A model generated the notes under the pieces. It was not told the origin of the DNA and did no database searches. It was given only the letters and a program-made list of their open reading frames with translations. The translations under genes were made by a program, and so were the position numbers. From NCBI GenBank assembly GCA_024305405.1, contig JAKNDB010000108.1, forward strand, positions 1,343,001-1,407,000: a stretch of 64,000 nt of DNA. Reading direction: 5' to 3'. The DNA is from Dirofilaria immitis (lineage: Eukaryota > Nematoda > Chromadorea > Rhabditida > Onchocercidae). The stretch's first letter is position 1; the number at the start of each line of letters is the position of its first letter. Positions 25,165-39,400 of the stretch are shown here, piece after piece.

Positions 25165-28071
25165 CTATATATATATATATACACACATACACACACATAT
25201 ATATACATGCAAATACAAACATGCATATATATATATATATTGATTAGTTAAAAAGAAACATCAAACATTGAAATTTGTTATCTTAAATGAAAGAGTAGAG
25301 GAAGACGAAGAATGAAAACTAAAATATTTTTTCAACATTTAGCAATCAATTAAGCTTTTGATGATTTTTTTTTATATCATCATTGTCATCATCATCATCA
25401 TCATCATCCATTATTATTATCATCATCGTCATTGTTTGTTAACTAAATCGATCATTATTATATTATCATTATCATTATGACAATTATCATCATCATCATC
25501 ATCACCATTATCATTATGTGATAACTATAATATGGATAGATAAAATTTGCTATGTAAATAAGTAATTGCTTATCAGTAATTACTTATCATTTAAATGCGC
25601 ATATTCGGATAGATAGATAGAGATTGATACATTAATAACTTATACATTCTTTATATATATAAATATTTTTTTTCAAGTTAAATTTGATGGAATTTCTTCT
25701 TTTTTGTTTTAGCTAAATTTGAAGCATTTTTTTTAGCTAAATTTGAAGGACTTTTTTTGGTCGAATTTGAAGGACTTTTTTTTGGCTAAATTTTGAAGGA
25801 TTTTTTTTTTGGCTAAATTTTGAAGGATTTTTTTTTGGCTAAATTTGAGTGAGTTATATATATATATATATATATTGAAACAATGAAAAGACATTCTTTA
25901 AAATTTAGCTAAATTGAGCTCATTTGTTTAAGATACATTATCACTGAGTAAATAATAGTAGTTGTAGCTATGAAAAAATTTTAACATTTATCATATTTTT
26001 TTCCTCCCCCTTCCCCTTCCACTCTCTCCTAAATTTATAATATTTCTACTTTTTTTTTCAAAAAAAAAATAATTCGCTATTTTCTTCTAATTACCTAAAA
26101 AAATTAGCTGAATTTTGATAAGTTTTAATTTGATAAAATTTTTATTTATCATCTAGTATGTCTTAAATCTATTATTTTGTAACAAAAAATACATTCGGAT
26201 AGTATTGAATTAATCATTTCAATTATCAGTATTTCTTATCGATTAAATATATTTAGTAATCGATTAAAAGAAAGATTAAATTATTTAATTTAGTGCTATT
26301 ATTAATTAAATATTCGGCGAATAAAAATATACAGCAATAAGATCGTTCTATAGTTTTTAGTATTTACTTTTTCGTTCTATATATGATAAATTAATTATGA
26401 TAATTTTTGTTTTATCATTATATCAATATGAATAGAAATGGATGATTATTATACTCCGAGATAAGAGAAAAAAGATTATGGCTAATCAACTTGAAATAAT
26501 TAATTGTGAATTATGCAAAAAACAAAAACAAACAAACATTACCAATAATTCTGTAACAAAATCTACTACTATCACTAAACAATCTTTTAATTTTGTCTGT
26601 TCTTTTTTTTTTTTAAATAAAAACTTAAGTTTTAAGAAGGATTTGATCAAGAATAAGCTAAGCAATAAAAGTAAAAAAAAGTTTACAATCATATAATTAA
26701 ATTTAAATATTACAAAAATTTTTCACTTACAACTTTAGGAATGCTCAAAATGCTTAGATTTGATTTTATTCAGTGCTTTGCATTTTTTAAAGATTTCCAT
26801 AAGCTATGACCAATTAGTATTTTTTATCAATTAAAGGTAAACTATATTCACTAATTAGTTATTGATTAAAAGTTAAATTTTAATTATTAATTTGATGATA
26901 ACTTTAACTATTCATTTCTCTCTTTACTTTTTTTTTTTTTAAATATCTACAACTGTTTTCGATTTATGAAATGAAACATTTGTAAATTATTCTTATCGTT
27001 GAAATGTTTATTTTTAATATCAAATTATATATCTATTACAGTATTCAAACTATCGTTTTATGCAGCAAATAACATTTAATTAAATTTTTCAAATAATCAA
27101 AATGTATTAATAATTATTATTTTCACAATTTTCTATCATGTATTATGTTAGCCAAAAAATTTAACCTAATATTTTTCAATTATTTTTGGCCAAAAATAAA
27201 AATGATAACTTCACATTAATTAATAAAATTAAGAAAGAAATAGGTGGATGCGTTACAGTACGATGGTATCTATGTTACTGTATATTGCTGTATATTAAAG
27301 TACATGATGTTTTAACAATGCAAGTATTAATGAATTTTATATTTTCAAGTAATTTGTGGATTCAAGCGTTTTCATTTAGATCATATTTCATTCACATTGC
27401 AATTGGTTGTCTAAAGATTTCGTTTCTCGATGGTCTCCTCATTCTCAATGTAATATGGTAAATTACCGTAATACGGTTGCTTCTTTCAATATCCTCAATT
27501 AATGCAATATTTCGTGTAATTGATTATTATCTTTCATTATTTTTGATATTTGATAGTATGAATGAAAACAATTCTGTTATACACCTGAGGATTTGATAAA
27601 TATTATCAAACATTTCTTGATTATCAATTTGCTAATGCAGTAAAGAATGCTTACTGGAAATGTAATACTGCAGGTTTTATCACAAATCTAATACTGTTAA
27701 TTTTTCTATATTTAAAATAGCTTTAAATATTCTGATATATCATCTTTAATTGTAATACTTTTGTAGAATATTTGATACTTTGCCAGTGTAATGATAAGTG
27801 CTATCAAACATTTCTCGATTGATCAATTTGCCAATATTATCCATTCTTTGATTATCAATTTGCTAATATTAATTATGCATAAAAATTATATAATCAGAAT
27901 AATTTGTATATGAATTTTTCTTTCTTCCTTTTTTTTTTCATTATTATTAAATGAAATGTTATTTGAAGCAAAAATAATATCATGCATAGTATCAACATTT
28001 TTATGCACGATTCAACTTCCACAATACACTTTTAATCATGTGAAAATATATCGGGAAGAAGCAAAATGATA
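24991..28071. other. Intergenic region between the DSL gene and flp-12
   Basis: No exon supported. The stretch holds a CA/TA microsatellite (25105-25240), ATC runs (25378-25515), an imperfect repeat of GCTAAATTTTGAAGGA followed by T-runs (25708-25855) and long A/T tracts. Minus- and plus-strand open stretches near 26442-26696 are low-complexity Lys/Asn or Leu/Phe and are not called. Confidence 0.55.
25105..25240. repeat. CA/TA dinucleotide microsatellite
   Basis: Uninterrupted CA near 25125-25162 is flanked by ATAC and TA runs. It lies about 150-290 bp upstream of the DSL gene start. Confidence 0.95.
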
Positions 28072-31000
28072 CTATCGACGACCAAAACGTATAAATTCGA
28101 ATTTGTTACGTCGTTTTTCCATTTCAAGTTGATTCGAATCTATAAAATTTTATTCGTATAAAATTGGATCAATTTATTAGCCATATTTAACTAAAATTAT
28201 CATCCTACAAAATCAATATTGCAAATGTAATATAATACAAAAATAGTTCAATTTAATCAAAATATTCTTTTTAAATTTAAATTTTTTTTTTTGTCTATTC
28301 TTTTATTAAACGAATATATATTTGATAAGAAATTTCTGATAAAATTTTATCTCAAATAAAAATGAGAAAAAAATGTTTTTGAAAAAAAAAAAAAAAAAAG
28401 AAAATAAAAGTAATAATATATTAAATGTAATGTTAATTGGACTATTTTAATTAAATAAATTTAAAATGCTTCAATAATTTATAGCGTAAATTTTAGCAAC
28501 TTTTTCATTTTCATTTTTTGCTATTTTTTTCTTTCTTTTTCTCTCTTCTCTCCCTTCTCTAATTTCACAAAAATATTAGAGTAAACTTTTTAAATTTTAG
28601 GAAAATAAATTTATGAAATGGATAGAAATAGGGAAGGAAATGTTTTTCTCGATATAACCAAAGCGTATCATTATCGTGCGCAAGCGAATAAATGTCATCA
28701 ATTTCTATTTTCCTAAAAATTTCGTCTTCTGATAACATTTTGTTAACATGCAACAAGCTCATTAATGAATTTTAAATGTCTACTAACTTATATTTTAGGA
28801 TGACGAATAAAGAAAGAGAGAGAGAGAAAAAAAAGAAAAGAAAAGTTGGAAAACAACAAATAGCCTTGTCAATAAAATGGGATCAAAGTAACTAATATTG
28901 GCAAAATAGTTGTCTAACATGAAATTTATAGCATTGATAAAATATGCTCTATCATTATCGTTAAGTTATCCATTACTATTATTTCACTGATAAAACCTAC
29001 AAATTTTGAAAAAGTTTGAAATTAATCTAATTCTATAATGATTTTTTATTAAATTGTACAAAACTAAATTTATCATTTGCATGATTAAGATGATAAATTT
29101 ATTTCATTTGTATGATAAGAGAAAGATGTTTTATTTTTTTCCTTGTGAAAGTTTTACATAAATTGATTAGTTCGTATAAAATTTAACCAAAAAAAAAATC
29201 TTTTTTTTTTTTACATAAAAATTTTTAAAAGAGAAGAGGAATGATAATTGCAGCAATTGTTAACTTCAAGATTTGAAATAATTCATATTCTCGAGAGAAA
29301 AAAAAGATGTAAATTTATTTAAAAATTATTTTATAAAATAATTTTGAAAGTTTCAATGCAACCGATAAAACTTTTGAAACGTTTGGAATATCGTTTGAAA
29401 CTTTCAAAACTTCTGAAACATTTCAAACTTTTAAAACCGTTAGAGTACCATTTAAAACTTTTGGTATTTTTGGAATAATTTTTGAAAACTTCGGAAACTT
29501 CTAGAAACGTCTGCTGAATTTTTTGTTTGAAATATTATTTAAAATTTTTTGGAACTTCTAAAACACTCTCAATTCTGGAATCTTTGAAATACTTCCTTGA
29601 AACTTTCTTAAATTACAATTGAAACTTTTGAGGCATCTCTGGGATTTGTAGAATTTCAAGAAAAACCTTTCGAAACTTTTCGAAACTTTCGAAATATTTT
29701 TGAAATTTTCAGAACTTCTGGAATGTATCAAATTTTGTGAAACTTTTGAAATATCATCTTGAATTTTTAAAATTACCGGTTGTTCGAAACTTCTTGAACA
29801 AATTTATGATGATATACAACAAAGATTTGAATTTTCAAATTAGATTTCTATCTTGGAATATGTGATTTTTTTTTTTTTGCTATATAAAAATGCTTAATCC
29901 TCTCAGATGATCGCTATTAACTTAAAATTATTTTAATATCGTAATAATGATCTGACAAATAATAATTAGTTAGGAAGAAAAATGAAAAAAAAAAAAAGAA
30001 AAGAGAGAAGATATTAAAAAAAGTTATTCCATTACTATGTTATGAAATTCAATCATGAAATGATATATAGATCAAATCAACATAAATTATTTTTCTTGAG
30101 GAAAACAAAAAAAATTAAAAATTAAAAATTCAACAATTATCAGATGCATTATCGAATACTAAAGAAAATTCAAGAAATGCAGAAGTTTTATCATCATCAT
30201 CATCATCGCTATTATCACTATCATCACTATCATCATCATCATCATCGTCATCATCATTATTATTTCAACAAATTAACCATTCATCGTTTTTTTTTCGAAA
30301 TACTTGAAGAATACTTATTCATAGAAGGAAGAAAACAAAAATTGAAATATTCATTTTTATGTATAAATAAAATTGGATAATTCATAATTTCAAATATCAC
30401 TTTGTTAATAGATGTTTTCCTTTTCTCTTTCCAAATTTAAATAATTATCATAAAATATGTGACGAAAGAAAAGAAAGAAAAAAATGATAAGAAAAATTTT
30501 TGATAAAGTACTCATATAATCGAAAATAAAAAAAAAAAAAAAAAAAACTCATTCAAATTTTTCAAAAAAAAAAAAGAGAAAAAATTCTTCTATAAACTTT
30601 TTTATTTTGCATTTTTAATTTTTCAATATTCCAATAATTATGATAGCTACTATTGTTATTATTTATTATATTGTATAAAAATAGTAAAATAAATATTTTT
30701 GTTGTTTTATTTTGTTATAACAATGGTTTTTGTTGTTATTGATTTTTGTTTGATAATTCAATAAAAATATTTGTTATTTTAGATCGATCATTAGTTCATT
30801 TATCATTAATTAATGTAGCAATGGAAATTTTTTTGAAAATATTTTTAGAAGTTTTTAATTTTTATAACTTAATTAATAATGAATAACACAATATAGATTG
30901 AAATGATGTTGTTATTGTTGTTGTTGTTGTTGCTAAAATTATTTGTTATTGTTTACCAAAAATGCGAAATGACAAAATGATCATTAATTTGTATGATATT

Positions 31001-32855
31001 GTTGTTTTGTTGTTATTATAATTATCTGTTGTTGTTTACAAAAATGCAAAAGAACAGAATGATCATTAATTTATAATTTTCAGTAATATGAAATATGAAC
31101 TAAAATGATATTGTTGTTGTTGTTGTTATAATTGTTTGTTGTTGTTTACAAAAAAATACGAAATAACAAAATGATCATTAATTTGTTTTTTTTTTCAATC
31201 GTAAAATATTTCAAATTTAAGCAAAAAGATAGGAAAGGATAAGATAGCGAAGAAGAAGAAGAAGGAAATATTTGAAAAACGGAAGAGAATCGAAGAATAT
31301 TAATCAATAATCCATTAATTATTTCATTTCCAATAATTATTTTAATTTTTTTATCATAATATGTTTATCAAATTTATCAAAAAGGCTTATTAATTGTATG
31401 CATGAAAAATTTTATGATTAATATTTGAATAATTCTAAATTTTAATCAATTTAAGAACTTTCTAAAAGTAATAGCTTCATGATTAATCAATAAGTATTAA
31501 ATGAGTAATGATAAAATTAATTATGATAATGATGATAAAAGTTAATAACTTAAGGAAAACAAGTGTAATATTTGTTAAAATTTTGAATTATTCTTTTTAA
31601 CTTTCAATAAAATATCAATTAAAAATATTTAATAAATAAACAATTTTTAATTAATCAGAAATTTTTTCATTAAAAATTATCGATATCTTATCAATTTCTT
31701 TTCCATTTGAATTTATTTGAGGAAATTGCAAAAAAAAAAAAAATAAAATTTTTTTTTATAACAAAAGTATCATTGGATGGTATTTAATACTTTTTTTTTT
31801 CTTCCATAAAAATATTAAAAATTTGTTTAATAGATAATTTTGTTGTTTAATAGATAATTTTTGGAAATTTATCAAAGAGTTCAAAATTTATCAAAAGTTA
31901 ACTTAACAAAATCATAAAATATGTATTATGATAAATACTCTTTTCCCTTCTCCATCAAATATGTTTGAATAATATTTAAAAATTTTAAAATTTATCATAT
32001 TAAATTGTCCATAAAACATGGCAAATATTTTTTCTTCCCCCTCCCTTCTCTCCACCCGAATATCATAAAATTTTTTGTTCAATGCATTTTGAAAACTTAA
32101 AAATTTATCAAAACTGAAATAGTATTTTCCCTTTTTTTTTAAAACTTATCACTTATCACAGCTTGTTGAATTATATTTTCGAAATTTTTCTGATAATTTT
32201 AGTTGAATATATTTTAGGAATTTTAAAAGTTATTAAATTTAAAGATTAAATATAATCAAATTAGCTATAAAATATAATTTATAAATAGTTTTTATTTTTA
32301 CAAAAAAAAAAAAGATTGAAAAAGTTCTTTACCATCGGCTAAAATTTGAAGCAATGATAAGGTATTCATCAATTGTTCTTCCGCTTTAGCAATAACTTCA
32401 CGATTGCCTCTATTGTATGTTATCGGTTCTAATAATTCTTGTGTTCGTTTACTTTCTGTAAAATAATTTTAATTATTATCAATTCTTATCAATTTATCAT
32501 TTTCTTTTTTTTTTTTTGATTCATAATTCATTTTACTAATTAGTATTTTAATTAGCGATATATTTTATTGTTGCTATTGATAGATAGATAGAATTATTAT
32601 TAGTAATTGTTTATGTTTGGTAAAATAATTTTAATTAAACGAAAAAAATATTTTATTAACTTTAAATTTAATTAAATTCTTATCAATTATCTCGAAATTT
32701 CATCACTCATTTTACTGATAATTTAATTAGCATTTAGATAGTAAAAATAATTGGACAAATATTGTTGTTGTTTGTGATCAATAAAATCATTTAAAGTATA
32801 ATTAATTTTTATTTTAGATTAATTAAAATTAATACATATTTCTCTCCTTACACAC

Positions 32856-32887
<32 letters not shown>

Positions 32888-33449
32888 TTTTTAATTTCAT
32901 TATTTTCCCGAAATTTTAATAATAGCAATTATTTTCTGTTTCATAGTTTTATTTTACTAATTGATATTTTAATTAGTCAATATTTGTGATTTAAAAATAA
33001 AATATAAATAAATAAATTATATTCATATCATAGTGATAAAAATATTTATCAGAAATGATTAATAATTATTATTAAATTAGCATATTGCTCTTGCATTATT
33101 TGATTTCTTTTAAATTATATTATTATATGCTGGAATATTAGGCAATTATTATTATTTCATAGCTTATTTGGCAAATAATTTAATTACAATTTTAATTATC
33201 AAATTTTTTTATTGATAAATAAAAACATTAAAAAGTGGTATTAATTTTTTAATTAATTAAAATTAATATAATTTCTTTTTGTTTTCCTTCTTTCCCATTC
33301 ATTTTCATTTCATTCAAATTATATTTTATTTTTAAAATAAAATTTTAACCAAAAAAAAATTGAATTCTAAAAAAAAAAAAAAACTTACGAATTTTTTGAG
33401 AAAAAACTACCGAAACAAAAATAAGGAAGGGAATAAACGTAGTCATCAT
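28072..33449 (-). CDS. flp-12: FLP-12 FMRFamide-like neuropeptide precursor
   Basis: Three exons with matching phases: 33389-33449, 32333-32455, 28072-28139; 83 aa, no frame break. The start gives a signal peptide (MMTTFIPFLIFVSVVFSQ). A spacer follows, and the C-terminus carries one peptide, RNKFEFIRFG, preceded by KR and followed by RR and the stop. After dibasic cleavage and use of Gly as amide donor the product is RNKFEFIRF-amide, the peptide known from C. elegans flp-12. It would be secreted from neurons to act on a G-protein-coupled receptor. The second intron is about 4.2 kb and holds repeat blocks (29340-29790, 30895-31190). A minus-strand open stretch at 28565-28762 lies inside this intron and does not fit the phases. 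Confidence 0.95.
29340..29790. repeat. Degenerate GAAACTTT-rich repeat in flp-12 intron 2
   Basis: About 450 bp contain many copies of GAAACTTT, TTGAAAC and CTTTCGAAA-like words at irregular spacing, with alternating GAA and TTC blocks. It is an old, diverged short tandem repeat. The GAA/TTC alternation superficially recalls heat-shock elements, but the spacing is not regular. Confidence 0.6.
30895..31190. repeat. About 110-bp repeat, three diverged copies, flp-12 intron 2
   Basis: Each copy has a GTT microsatellite, then TTTGTTGTTGTTTACAAAA or similar, then an AAATGACAAAATGATCATTA-type end. Three copies lie end to end. Confidence 0.75.
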
Positions 33450-35044
33450 GAAATGGGTAAGTATGGAAAATGGATGAATGTTAAGTTTTGAAATTGGTAT
33501 ATAAGGATGATCTTTTTTTTTTTAAAGAGATGAAATGGGGCGGAGGTCTTAAATTGCTCTTGAAGCATTCCCGAAAAAAAAAAAAAAAAAGAATGTTTCA
33601 CCCTCTCAAAAAATAAACCAAAAATTCTTCCAACTTAAGACAATGAAAAACGAACGATAAGATTGAAAAAATTTTTGCAAATTATTTTAAGCCTATTCTT
33701 ATTTGATGATAATAATTTGAAATAATTTTGAAAAAAAAAATGTTAAATTAAATTTGATAAAATTAAGATTTAAAATAATAATCTTTGGCTTTTTTTTCTT
33801 TTGCATACGAATAAATCTTTAAATAATGAAAATTTGAAAGTATAATTTTGATAATTCTTGAGAATTTTTAATTTTTGTTAACTTTTTCTTCTAAAGATAT
33901 CAATAAACTTTGTCGTGTAACCTTTGATCTTTTGTATTCTCAAATGTTGATTAAAAATTAATGATGTAAAATGAAAATTTAGATAAAGCTTAAGCAATTT
34001 TTGGCAAAAAATTTTTCAATTCTTTCTTTTTGCTAATTTTTTCTTTTTATAATAAAAATATAAATAAACTTAGCTTGTAACCTTTGATCTTTTGCTGAAA
34101 ATATTCGCAAATGTTGTTTAGAAATTGATGTAGTAAAATGAAAATTCTAATAAAATTTGAATAATTTTTGTATGAATGTTTTTTATATACAACTGCTATT
34201 TACTGCTAAAATATTTGATCGTTTTCTCCAAAAAAAAAAAAAAAAAAAAAAATCATAAAATAAGTTTGATAAAAAAAAAAACAAAAACTTCCGATAAATT
34301 AATTAAAAATTTAATTTCAAAATTTCCAGTAAATTTATTAAAATTTCAAAATTTTTGATAGCTAAAAAAATTATCTTTGCTAAATTTAATATAAATATTT
34401 TTTTTTCCTCTCCTTGTCCTTCACACACATTTATTCAAACTTTTTGCTTCTTTTTTCTTTTTTTTATTTTATTTTTGAAAATTTTTGTCAATATTTCAAG
34501 TATTTAAAATTACAATCATTTCCAAAAAAAAAAAAAAAAAAACTTATTTCATTGTTTAATTCGTTTCTTTTCTATTTTTTTTTTAATTTTTAAGAGAAAA
34601 AAAAGAAATGAATTTCTATAAAATTATTATCCAATAAAATGAAATTATGAAAATTGAATTGTTATGGAAAAAATTTTTTTTTTCCTAAAACGAATGATTT
34701 TTGATAACTAAATTTGTGTAAAGAATTTAGTGCTAAATTATTGTATTATGTATTATTCGTGATATTTTGTTTTGAACGAATTATAGCGATAAAATTATTT
34801 AATTAGATGTTATTGAAAGGTTGATTTAAAAATAAGAAAAAACAAACTTCAATTTTATTATATTACTCAATTATTGATTACATTTGGAAGGTTAATTAGA
34901 ATGTAATTATAAATGATCGAAAGATTTAGGTAGAATGATTATTCGGCCCAAAATTATTATCCAAATATTAATTTTTCATATTTTTTAAACAAATGATTTA
35001 ATAAAGTTAAAAAATTTTTTAAATCGAGAAAAGAAGCGAAACTA

Positions 35045-35106
35045 TTTGTTGAATATCATTTCTCGAAATGATATTCGACATTTCTCGAAATGATATTCAA
35101 CAAAAA
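35045..35106. repeat. Near-perfect palindrome built from nested palindromes
   Basis: TTTGTTGAATATCATTTC on the left is matched by the reverse complement GAAATGATATTCAACAAA on the right. Between them are two copies of CATTTCTCGAAATG, itself a palindrome apart from its centre. About 24-base arms could extrude as a cruciform. Confidence 0.8.
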
Positions 35107-38100
35107 GTATAAACAATAAAAAAACAATCATATTCGATTTAATTATTATTTTAATATATTACTTAAATAGCATAAACTTTTCTATTCTGATAACACCTTT
35201 TTTTTTTGTTTCGATTAAATAAACATTATTTGTTTTAAAATTGTTAAAATTTATAATTTAATAGTTATAGAAGCTTAAAATTCGATAATTATTTGCTCAA
35301 TAAAAATTTGAATTGAAATACTCAAAGATTTGAATTCATTCAAATGAATTTAAACAAATTTGTATTGATGATATGCGGATTTCAATTTTTGATTTAATTT
35401 AAATTTTAATTTGAATTTATTTAAAATGTTTTATATCATTGCTAGCAAGCTATTCAAACAATAGTATTTCGTACTGAAAACTAATAAATTTATTTTAGGA
35501 TTAATTTCATTTTTAATTTTTAAATCAATTTTCATTTAGGAATATTACTATTTAAATTGGGAAAATTTTAATTTACCGTAGTACTTATCATTATCACTTC
35601 TTATTATGTTAATATTTAATTTAATATAAGCTTTATGTTACTGATAAAATAATAAATTAATGAGGTGAAAAAATATTAGATTAATATATAAATTAAAATT
35701 TAATTAATCAAAAATTATTAAATTAATCAATTTCATAACTTTCATTTATCGCTTTTGTCATCCTTTCTAATTCAGACGAAAATTGTCAGATTACGGTAAT
35801 CTAAAATTATTTTAAAGTCTTGCGTTTTTGTAATCTTCAAGATGTCGGCTAGAAAACTTTTATTGATTGTGAAAATTAAAATATAAACGAAACAAATATT
35901 TATAAATAGTAATTGCTTATTTTTTCCTTACTTATTTTAATAAGAATTAAAAATGGAAATGAAAAACTTAATTTAAATGAAATATTACTTATTTTAATCA
36001 TTTAAAATTAGCAAACAAAAAATTAGAAAAATCAAACTTAAGGCTAAAATTTATTCTCAGAAAAAAAAAATTTTTATAAATGATGACTTTTCTGGTTTAA
36101 ATTATTCGATAATAATATTCAGCAATTTTTAATCCACTTTTTACGGTAGTAATCATTTCTCGAAATAGCAGGAAATTATTAAATGCAAATTGTTTGCTGC
36201 TAAAATATGATAATATTTTATCATATTTTATTTCATAAAAATGATTTGATCATTGATATATTAGTTATACATATCTTTATTCCATATGAATGATTTGATT
36301 ATTGATAAATTAGTTATACGAGATATATATTTAGCAAAATATTATTAAAAATTTAATTAAAAATTTGAATTTTTACATTATTTATCAATTATCAATTATC
36401 AGTTATCAATTTTTACTCGTTTTTTAAATTCGCAAAATTGATCAGCGATAAATAAATTTGCATGAAATATGTGTATTAAATATATTTTGAGTACTATGAT
36501 ATATCATAAATGAAAATGAAAATTAATACTAATTCTTATGAACTATTAATAATTATTATAAGTGAAAAATAAATAAACAAAAAAAAAAACGAAGCTTTTA
36601 AATATTAAAATTATTTTATTCTTATTATCTTTTTTTCTTCCCTTTTATTCTTAATCAATACATGATATTTTGAGTTGATAAGGGAAAAAAAATTAATTTA
36701 TTAATTAATTAAATGAACAAAGTATTATTGTTTTCAAATTCTTAGCTATCACAAAAAAAAAAAACAAAAACAAAAACACAACAAAACAAAATTGTTTACA
36801 CCAATAAATTCTTGCCGATGCAAATACATAAGAAAAATAATTGATTATATGTTTTAAAATTTTCATCAATATTTCTCGTCGTTTATTTTTTTTTTTACTT
36901 CTAATTTTTAAATTATAACAACTTTTTTTTCTTTTAGTATAATGATATTATAGAAATGATTAATTAATTTTATTATTTAATTATATCATTAATGATATGA
37001 TTATTTAATTATATCATTAATTACATATTATTATTTAGATGCTAAAAATATTCGTATTCCTTTAACATTTTTTTTTCTGAGCATTTAAGTTTTATATTAA
37101 AGCAAAATTAAGCAAACTAAAAATTCAATCTTTTCATTAAACAAATATGATTTGATAAAAAAAAAACAAAAAACAAAAACAAAAAAGATTAGCATATTTG
37201 ATAAGGTTTTTGGCGAAAAAAAAAGTTTGAAATTAAATTTAAAGTTTTGAATCGATCGAAAAAAAAGGTTTTGTTTGTTTGAGAAAGAAAAAAATATATA
37301 TATCTCACTTTTTAATTTATATAAATTATTATTATTATTTTTTTTCGCCTTTAAATTCATCCATTCATTTCTTGAAATTAAGAAAATGAATGATTGAACA
37401 GGTGAAAGATTATGCTTTTAAATATTAATTATATCGCTAGTGTAAGGTTAATTAAATTAATCCACATTTATAAATTATATTTAAATAACCTAGCATTTGA
37501 AATTTAAAAACTAATAATCAATGAAGCAGGTAATTTTTAAATAATAAAAGTTTTGCATTTTATGTCGAGAATGAATAATAAAAATTTTTGATATCAACTA
37601 GCTTAGCTTTTTTTTTTATTTTAAATTAATTTTTATCAAATATTGATTTGTTAGAATTCTAATTCTGATTTGAATTATCAATTTCTTGTTACTTATTTCT
37701 ATCGTAATTTATTATTATTTATTAATTTCATGCATATTATACATATAATTACACGAAATTTATTTTTCGAATATTAAATTTAAATTTCAATTATTTTCCT
37801 AAAAATATTATTTTGTTAATTGTATATATATATATTTATATGCATATGACTAATAAAATTTCATCTTTGTTTTTAAGTATTAAATTTAAATTAAAATTAT
37901 TTTCATAGAATTAAAATTTTTGCTTACTTAATATTTCAAATTTAGATTAAAATTTTTTTTCTTTGAAAAAGAAACGTTGAAAATATTGTAATTAATTTGA
38001 AAATTATTTTAATAAGTAAGCTTTGAAATTAATAACATAATTGGGAAATTATTTTTTCATTTTATTTTACTAAAATTAAAATTTTTAAATTAAATAAAAA

Positions 38101-38490
38101 GAACGAAAAAAAATATTTCGAAAATTAAATTTGAACGCAAAAAATTTATTTCTTTTATTGCTAAATTTTTTTTTATTTTTGATAAAATTTAATAATTAAT
38201 TCAAAAAAAAGAGAGAGAGAGAACGAACGAAAAGATATCTTTAGCTATGTGTATTCTAGTATTATTTTTCAATTAATAAATTTTAAATTTTAGTAATTGT
38301 ATTAAATGAGTACTGATAATATTTTTATGATAACAATTATGCGTCCCTTTTTTTTTTTTTTTTTTCATTTTAATTTATCAAATAATTGAGCAAAAGATGA
38401 TAAGATGGAAAAAATACAGTAGGAGCAATTTTTTCTGAAAATCTCGAATCGCTTAAAAGCAATCTCATGATTAAACTTGATTATCCGGAT

Positions 38491-38640
38491 GATTATTTTG
38501 TGCTCTATCATTTTCATCCATCGAGACAAGTAATTCAATAAGCAACCATCGATCTTCGTTACTTTTGCATTATCATTATGATTATTTCATGCTCTATCAT
38601 CTTTATCAATCATGATAAGTAATCAATAAGTAACCATCAT
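38491..38640. repeat. Tandem duplication of about 89 bp
   Basis: Two copies sharing GATTATTT, TGCTCTATCAT, AAGTAAT and AATAAG.AACCATC follow each other (38491-38551 and 38580-38640). They differ at several positions. Confidence 0.6.
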
Positions 38641-38962
38641 TTAAACAGTAGCTTACTTGTGATAATAAAGATATTTGAATTTTTAAATGTACAAGATTTA
38701 TCTTTTGCTCAAACATTTGAATGGTACCTGTTAGACGTATACGTGTTAATTGTACGTGTTAGCTTACCAAAAATTGAACAAATATTCATATTAATTTTTT
38801 CTTTTTAAATTCAAATTATACATAATATAGATAATATCCATCGATTTGTACTTATCACGTAGAAAACGTGAAAATATACGTGTAAATATATATCTGTATA
38901 TTCCGTATATTATTTATTGCTATAATAGGAAAAAATATGATGTTGAAAATTTCGTCAAATAT

Positions 38963-39026
38963 GATTATTCCAGAATACCATACTAATGTATACCGTACTA
39001 GCAATGTACGGTATTCCGGGATAATC
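38963..39026. repeat. Nested hairpin sequence
   Basis: GATTATTCCAGAATACC (38963-38979) pairs with GGTATTCCGGGATAATC (39010-39026) at 15 of 17 positions. Inside lies a perfect 6-bp stem, CCGTAC/GTACGG, with a 7-base loop. The segment is more GC-rich than its surroundings. It may be a remnant of terminal inverted repeats or a small MITE. Confidence 0.7.
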
Positions 39027-39400
39027 ACATTTTTCTTTTTTTCTTTTTTTTTCAAACTAATTCCCTTTTGGAAATAAACAAATTTTGAAAATACATTTTC
39101 AGATTTATCAAATTCTTTGTTTTTTTTTTTGAGTATAAATTTTGGAATAAATCCAATTTTTTGGGCATTATTTAAATTGTACCAAATGAAAATGATTTAA
39201 CAGTAAATTAATTTATTGTTTCGATTGTAACATACATATTATCATCAGTTCCATATATTTAAAAAAAAAAAAAAAAAAAGAATTTTTGATAAACTATCAT
39301 TTATCATAACTATCATTTATCATAAAAAAAAAAACAAGAAATTATCCAAACATTCGTTTCATCGTTTTCTTTTTTCTTTCTTTCTTTTTTTTTTTTTTAA

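Larger units (their letters stand above)
33450..39400. other. Intergenic region between flp-12 and flp-8
   Basis: Nearly 6 kb without a supportable exon. It is extremely AT-rich, with many homopolymers. Local structure includes a diverged tandem duplication at about 33880-34170 (shared TGTAACCTTTGATCTTTTG), palindromes at 35045-35106 and 38963-39026, and a direct repeat at 38491-38640. Confidence 0.6.

Noticed and set aside
28565..28762. Minus-strand open frame of 65 codons considered as an flp-12 exon
   Set aside because: Exon 2 (ending 32333) and exon 3 (starting 28139) join perfectly in phase as an aspartate codon; this stretch offers no donor in the needed phase.
29340..29790. Heat-shock-element-like GAA/TTC alternation
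   Set aside because: Spacing between GAA and TTC blocks is irregular and the block is deep in an intron; a diverged simple repeat explains it.
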